Shown here one piece after another: positions 58,976-64,000 of a stretch of DNA of 64,000 bases. Source of the DNA: Nephrotoma appendiculata (taxonomy: Eukaryota; Arthropoda; Insecta; Diptera; Tipulidae). Every line of letters begins with the position of its first letter. Positions within the stretch are counted from its first letter, which is position 1. The position numbers were made by a program, and so were the translations under genes. The notes below the pieces were generated by a model. It saw only the letters and a program-made list of their open reading frames with translations, searched no databases and had not been told where the DNA came from. The DNA is taken from the NCBI GenBank assembly GCA_947310385.1, contig OX371225.1, positions 185,127,931 to 185,191,930 of the forward strand, in the 5' to 3' direction.

Positions 58976-60107
58976 TTTTTTGCGTGACATTGAAACAAAG
59001 AATTTTCTTATTTCAAATGAACTTTATTAAACCAAATATGTGCCATTTTGATCGATGACCTTTTGTCTATTTTCTGGTACAGTCATGATCCCATCACTGT
59101 AGAATTTCTGTAGTTTAGAGGCGAAAAATTGAGGCAACTCATTTTCGCAGGCCTCTTTTAAATTTAATGTAAAAGCATTAAGATGGTCTTGCATGGACCG
59201 GGACAAATGGTAATCCGATGGTGCAAGGTCAGGACTATATGGTGGGTGCATCAAAACTTCCCAGTCAAACTACAGTTTCTGCCGGGTCATCAATGATGTG
59301 TGTAGTCTAGCGTTATCATAATAGAACACAACGCCCGCCCGTTCTACTGATCAAACTGACGTTTTAACTGAATGGCTTGTCTTTAACGCGTCATTGCTGA
59401 CAGTAAAGATTACCATCAATCGTTTGGCCTGGCTGTAGCACCTCATAATGCACGGTTCCTTTCCAATCTCACCAAACACATAGCATTACCTTTCTTGGCA
59501 TCAATCCTGGGTTTGATACCGTCTGGGAAGCTTCACCTCGTTTCGTCCATTATCTTTTTCGCATAACGTTGTCGTATCTTATCCAATTTTCATCACCAGT
59601 AATCATTCGCTTTAAAAATGGCTCGATTTCGTTTCCGTTTCAGCAGCGTTTCGCAGATAGAAATCCGGTCCATTAAATTTTTAACTGTTAATTCATGGGG
59701 TACCCAAACGTCAAGCTTTTTTGTATCCAGCCATTTTCAAATGGTTTAAAACTGTTTTGTGACCAATATTTTGTTCTTTACCAATTGCATGGCTGTTTAT
59801 ATGTCGGTCTTCTTCAATTTTCTGCATGATTTCATCGACTTTTCCAGTGGTTGGTCGATCAGAGCGAGTTGCATCTTTGGCATCCATATTTCCAGAACGA
59901 GAGCGCGCGAACCATTTGTTTGCTGCTGATTTTGATAAAGCACCTTCTCGATAAACAGCACACATTTTTTCGCAAGCCTGAGCCGCGTTTTTACCTTTGT
60001 CGTAATAAAATTGTAAAAAATATCGACTTTTTTCATTATTTATCTTTTTATTCACTTCACCGATTGTAATGATTTTAATGTTTTGTATGTCAAGGTGCAA
60101 GTTAAAA
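58976..60107 (-). pseudogene. Mariner (DD34D) transposase, near full length, frameshifted
   Basis: The minus-strand frame 60100-59711 gives the DNA-binding half: YFLQFYYDKGKNAAQACEKM, then SANKWFARSRSGNMDAKD and AIGKEQNIGHKTVLNHLKMA. Stops and shifts follow. The catalytic half has GVVFYYDNARLHTSLMTRQK (second Asp, about 59320) and MHPPYSPDLAPSDYHLSRSM (third Asp, about 59230), ending KVIDQNGTYLV at 59027. One codon is missing between the second and third Asp. A region near 59580 should carry the first Asp (MKIG in place of GDEKW). TIRs are not evident. It differs in subfamily from the other mariners here. Confidence 0.83.
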
Positions 60108-60312
60108 TGTCACCTGTCAAACACAAGAAAGCAAAGTGGTCATCACACTTGTTCCAGCGACTGGAGGTTCCGGGTTCGATTCCCGGTGGTGACAAGGAAA
60201 ACAATTCATGGCTGGTTTAGGATCAATGGATTAATCACTCATTATCCGAAATGAAAATATGATTATGAAACCTCATTTGAGGCGGACAAATCTCTTGATG
60301 GGATATAGTGCC
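60108..60312 (+). repeat. Second tRNA-derived SINE family
   Basis: The head resembles a tRNA. A T-arm ccgggttcgattcccgg (60170-60186) has a perfect 5-bp stem and the box B sequence. A box A-like gcaaagtggtcatca lies at 60131-60145. The outer strands gtcacct (about 60108) and ggtgac (about 60188) can form an acceptor-like stem, but the anticodon arm is poor. A 100-bp body and a (GA)n tract at 60313 follow, as in SINEs with simple-repeat tails. It could instead be a lone tRNA pseudogene. Confidence 0.55.
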
Positions 60313-60345
<33 letters not shown>

Positions 60346-60355
60346 AAGAAAGAGA
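60313..60355. repeat. (GA)n simple repeat
   Basis: GA-dinucleotide run with two AA interruptions, at the 3' edge of the SINE-like sequence. Confidence 0.9.
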
Positions 60356-60477
60356 CAATTATTTAATGAATTGGTAACATATGTGATATGTGATTTGTTG
60401 AGCAGATAAACAGTACGAGAGCCTGTACGAGTATATAACAATATTTTTTATGTAAGTTTAGTAATTTTTGTGACACA

Positions 60478-60522
60478 AAGCACAATTTCTCATCACCTGA
60501 AAAGTTCCCGGTCTGACACATA
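60478..60522 (-). repeat. Mariner terminal fragment
   Basis: On the minus strand cagaccgggaactttt is the same terminus as agaccgggaactttac at about 61948 (the mariner at 61340-61965). Only the end of the element is recognisable. Confidence 0.5.
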
Positions 60523-60762
60523 GATGGTGCCACAAATTTATAACCCATATGATACCAACCTTCAAATGATACCTGCGGATCGATTTTGCTAAAAATCCGA
60601 CAGATGAAACATGACGTTTTCTTATTTATATTTGTTTGTTTTCTGCGAATGTAAGCATAAACAATTATGAATCGGTACAAATCGGTTCAGTTTTTTGGTG
60701 CTTTTGTCATTTCGTCATCTCACTTTTTTGACATCTCACCAAGTCTTCGAGTGGCGAGTTAA

Positions 60763-60979
60763 CACGTTCGCGCATATGACTGCTGCAGCAGTCATACAAC
60801 TTTTACGTTTTTTAACACGTTCGCGCAAACAACTTTCATTTTTTGAGGAATATGTACTTATTATGTTTTTCAATTCTTAACAATACATTCCTTTCCGCGA
60901 CGTAATATCATTGCAATTACAACAGTTATCAAATGTGTTCCTGAATAGCACACACATTTAGAAAGTGTGCGTCAATGTG
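60763..60979. mobile_element. Candidate TTAA MITE with duplicated left end
   Basis: TTAA followed by cacgttcgcgca occurs at 60759 and again at 60812. On the right, tgcgtcaatgtg precedes TTAA at 60980-60983. The termini agree at about 10 of 12 positions. Between the two left copies lies a perfect 22-bp palindrome, 60775-60796. piggyBac-type by target site; tentative. Confidence 0.45.
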
Positions 60980-61339
60980 TTAAGAAAAAAAAAATTTTAA
61001 TCACACACATTTTAATTCTTTTTTCAATGCGATGTCGAATAAAGTTTTTGACTTCGCAGAAATACAGAAATAGAAATTATTTTAAAACTAAAATTAAATA
61101 AATTTAGTTTTATTTGAAGCATATTTCCATTTACAAATTTTAAATTATACATGTAAATGTTATCTAGAAATGGCATATTTAAAAAAATTAAATGGCGCAC
61201 ATTCGCACTAACACAAACACACATACCACTACTATATACTTGCGGTTATTTAGTCAAACTGTCGAATTTTGAACAAAATCGATCCCCTGTTAAAATTTCA
61301 TAACATTTCGATTATCAAGTTTACAAGTTACAGTTGTTT

Positions 61340-61965
61340 TAGTGACGCTACTTATGTTAATTTCAAAAGAATGGAAAAAATGAATTTCGTGTGTTGATTA
61401 AATACTGTTTCTTGATGAAAATAAATACAGATACCAGAAAAATCAATCATTATTGACTGGCATGTTGAACTTATACATGGTCGTACAATCATCGATGATG
61501 CATCACGCTCTGGACGCCCAAATGACCATGTGACTCCAGAAAACATAAAAAAAATCCACGAAATTATTTAGAAAGACCGTAAAGTAAAGTTGCTTAAGAT
61601 TGCTGACATTGTCCAAGTGGATACCGCATTTGCTCACATCGGATCGAAAGCGACAACTCAATTGCACATTAAATATTTGAATTGCTTCCGCATCCACTGT
61701 ATTCGCCACATTTGGCCTCTAGCGATTATTAATTGTTTGCATACCTGAAAAAAAAGCTCCAGGGAAAGAGATTTGGCTCCAATAAAGAAGTGATTACCGA
61801 AACTGAAGCTTATTTTGAAGACAAAGATAAATCATTCTACCAAAAAGGCATCGAAATGTTAGAGAGGCGTTGAACTGATTGTATCGCTCTAGAACGAAAT
61901 TATGAATAAACTGTATTTTTCCCCCAACAATTGTGTTTTCTTTTTTAGACCGGGAACTTTACTTC
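61340..61965 (+). pseudogene. Mariner (DD34D) deletion derivative
   Basis: The plus strand reads EFRVLIKYCFLMKI (61387), WHVELIHGRTIIDDASRSGR then PNDHVTPENIKKIHEII, a stop, DRKVKLLKIADIVQVD, and then jumps to the catalytic C-terminus, with scraps of HPLYSPHLAS-type sequence at about 61695 and, in another frame, KKLQGKRFGSNKEVITETEA then YFEDKDKSFYQKGIEMLERR. The whole middle, with the first and second Asp, is deleted. agaccgggaactttac near 61948 is probably the 3' terminus. Short, dead copy of yet another mariner subfamily. Confidence 0.75.
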
Positions 61966-62384
61966 TATTAAAATACTTATGTCATGTTAAGTCAACTGAA
62001 ACATTTGAATTATAGTAATTGTATCTGCACCATTTAACGATAATTTACTTTTGATTTATTATTTTTATCGATAACTATTGATGAGTGCTACTCAAAGAAA
62101 GGTAGTGTTTACGTATTACTTCTTTTTATTGAATTCCTTTTGGATATACACTCATTTTTGTTTTTCCGTCTGTTTCGTACACATATAAATACGGTTTTTA
62201 TATAGAGAACTGTTTGTAGATCTGACGGCAAAAAAATTAAGCTGATTTGGTCTATTTTTGTATGTTAATTTTTATTTTCATAAAGTATGCCGTGCTAAAA
62301 TTTCATGTAAAAAAAAGACTCAATCAGCTTATTTTTAATGCGCTAGATGTCACTACCCCGGACATTTATAGTTCTCAATACGTG
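61966..62384. other. No gene seen
   Basis: AT-rich sequence. The long plus frame 62247-62807 starts here but is an antisense shadow of the Helitron helicase. Confidence 0.45.
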
Positions 62385-63690
62385 AGCAAGCAACATATTA
62401 TAGCTGTCCATATGCGAAGCATATATTTTCCAAATTTAGTTCACACACTTCTAGCGATTATCCCTGTACTTTGTTATGGTAATTGCAAATGCGAGTCGCA
62501 CCGGAAACTACAATCGTTTGAATTTGAACGGCATACCTCTCGAAATCATTGGGATGCGTGGCAACCATATATTTTCTTGCAATGTTATGGCGGATTGATG
62601 TTTCGGATTGACGTCCCAGCGGCCGCAATTCCAGATGATGCAATTGAGAGTGTAATATATTTTCGTGATCGCATAGTTGCCAAAATAAGTGAAATGAGAA
62701 ACATTTTGCCTGTGCCTCTGGGCGCATCTAGGAAATACAATTCGTTACTTTGGTCTGTAATTGCATGCATAATTCTGTCATGCGATAAGTGTTGTTCTCG
62801 GAACTAATTTCAGAAAATTCGTTTAAACCAATTTACCCAATTCGTCGACATCAAAATGCGTTCTCGTAAATCACAATCGAAAATATCGTTTACAACAAAG
62901 CCATTCCTAATTGAACCAATGCCTCAATGTACCCATGTTGGTATGAACTGAATGTCCTGATTTTGCATTAGAGATCTTTTGGATGGACAGGAAATACGTT
63001 GTCAATATGACTGCAAATTATTTGCATATTTGCTGTAGTTGGAAAGTAGTATCCATGCATCAGCGAGTCAAGAGTTCCAATGTGATACATACTTGATCGA
63101 TAACAGTTCTCAATTATTAGAAGGATGTAGGTCGTCGTACGTTGATCATCAGTAATCGCAAATAAAAGCATTCTGCATTGTTTGGGTATACAATATATAA
63201 ATGACCTAACGCGTCGGCTGAATATAGATTGGGATAACCTTCAAATGCTTTATCTTCTTTGCACTGTTGAAACTTTTTCGCTGATGCATTCATTTTGTGT
63301 AATATGTTGGCCCTTTAGAATTTAAGAAGCATCTTTGAAAACATGATTCTCCGTGAAAAACTGCAGTTAATCTTGTTGGTAGCGGTGACAATGCTCTTGC
63401 ACGTGCGTTTTTTGTTGTGAAAAACCCGCTTTTTAAGGTGCACTGCCAAATGAACAACTCTTAGATATCGTTTATGGATTAAAAATGCATGTAATGTAGC
63501 GTCTCAGTTGGTATCGGCCGATCTCATCGATAGTTGCAGTTGCATTTCCCACTCCAAATATTGTCGTATCGCTTCCTTTGTTGACATATTTGCAAATGTA
63601 TTTGATCGATTTCACCGAATTGCAATATTCGACGTTATGTGTGCTTGCAACGATTATCGACTTCAACAGACTTCAACATTATTGTTCCCT
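62385..63690 (-). pseudogene. Helitron RepHel remnant, second copy
   Basis: On the minus strand: VEYCNSVKSIKYICKYVNKG (Rep, about 63600), FTTKNARARALSPLPTRLTA (about 63420), degenerate blocks matching the Helitron region between Rep and helicase (63170-63300, ILYTQTMQNAFICDY and similar), and the PIF1-like start FLDAPRGTGKMFLISLILAT then SRKYITLSIASSGIAA (62585-62730). The Walker A has one Gly changed to Arg and the Thr after Lys changed to Met. Neither a TC nor a CTAG terminus was found, and the helicase ends soon after Walker A. Related to, but separate from, the 42.9-45.9 kb Helitron. Confidence 0.8.
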
Positions 63691-63702
63691 ACTTTTAAAG
63701 TA

Positions 63703-63795
63703 ATGGTTGTTAACCTTTTTTTACTCGCGGTCCACCAATTAATTCATAATTTTTTTGTGGCCCCCATTTTTTTAATAATAATTTATATTTGTTAA
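63703..63795. mobile_element. hAT-type element end (fragment)
   Basis: The stretch atggttgttaacctttttt then actcgcggtccacc, followed by tgtggcccccattttt, has the form of a hAT (Charlie-like) terminus. Only one end is in the window, so the extent is unknown. Confidence 0.45.
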
Positions 63796-64000
63796 ACTAT
63801 CTGTAATACCAGGTGTGGAAATATGAAACCAGAATTTACCAATAAATGAGACCATCTGTCAATGTACCTTTCGACAAACCACAGCCATCGTTGCCACTGT
63901 TTTCTTTTGGCATCTGTCCAACCTCCGTGAAGCTAGCCCGAATTGTCAGCCCGAAATTTTAATTTGTTACTTATGACAATACAACTTCTATCATGACACA
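63796..64000. other. Window end, no feature assigned
   Basis: No coding region or repeat relationship is recognised. Confidence 0.4.

Noticed and set aside
60108..60190. Functional tRNA gene
   Set aside because: The T-arm is good, but the anticodon arm does not fold properly and the acceptor stem has a mismatch; a SINE head or pseudogene is more likely.
62247..62807. 186-codon open frame on the plus strand, the longest single-start frame in this part
   Set aside because: It lies antisense to a recognisable Helitron helicase (Walker A region on the minus strand), and its own sequence shows no domain.

Overview
This window is AT-rich, gene-poor eukaryotic DNA made almost entirely of transposable elements, most of them broken. 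The mixture points to an insect, most likely a fly: Mos1-like and other DD34D mariners, DD41D relatives, jockey-clade LINEs with the jockey/X-element type of endonuclease, a Tigger/pogo element, piggyBac, Helitrons, a Penelope-like element and tRNA-derived SINEs. The species cannot be named from the sequence alone. No host gene was recognised. The window could lie inside a long intron or in TE-dense intergenic DNA. There are no operons or bacterial-type signals.

Layout. At 0-6.3 kb there is a jockey endonuclease scrap, a mariner C-terminus, two DD41D remnants and an unusual inverted array of CACA..TGTG dyads (5641-6236). At 6.3-13.3 kb it is mostly empty AT-rich DNA with a SINE, an RTE-like LINE remnant, a dispersed repeat and a hAT-type MITE. 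At 13.3-16.65 kb there is a large element with long terminal inverted repeats and a nested MITE, followed by a second copy of its terminus, then a Tigger element (16821-19301) carrying an insertion with a 108-bp tandem repeat and a SINE. At 19.9-20.2 kb there is a 340-bp palindrome, at 22.5 kb an (AT)n tract, and at 23.3-25.4 kb two back-to-back mariners. At 27.9-39.7 kb there are a relatively well preserved LINE reverse transcriptase, three jockey copies, three SINEs or SINE parts, dispersed repeats and a 1-kb mariner. At 42-47.3 kb there are a Penelope-like fragment and a LINE split by a 3-kb Helitron whose two termini can be read (TC...CTAG). At 48.4-49.6 kb there is a mariner with clear TIRs, at 50.0-50.4 kb another palindromic MITE, and at 53.1-56.9 kb a TTAA MITE followed by a nest: piggyBac inside a mariner, possibly inside an older piggyBac-like element. 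At 58.3-64 kb there are nested Tigger-type MITEs, two mariners, a second SINE family, a second Helitron remnant and a hAT end.

How the parts relate. The insertions form a readable relative chronology: piggyBac after mariner; Helitron after LINE; SINE and a tandem-repeat block after Tigger; a small MITE inside another Tigger-type MITE. Nearly every autonomous element is disabled. Three Mos1-like mariners have each lost the segment holding the second catalytic Asp. The piggyBac copy is the least damaged: TTAA flanks, matching termini, all four catalytic Asp and only two frameshifts. The LINE at 27.9-29.8 kb, with one stop and one frameshift, is the next best. The least explained structures are the dyad array, the 13.3-16.8 kb element and the SINEs that share a head but carry two different tails.
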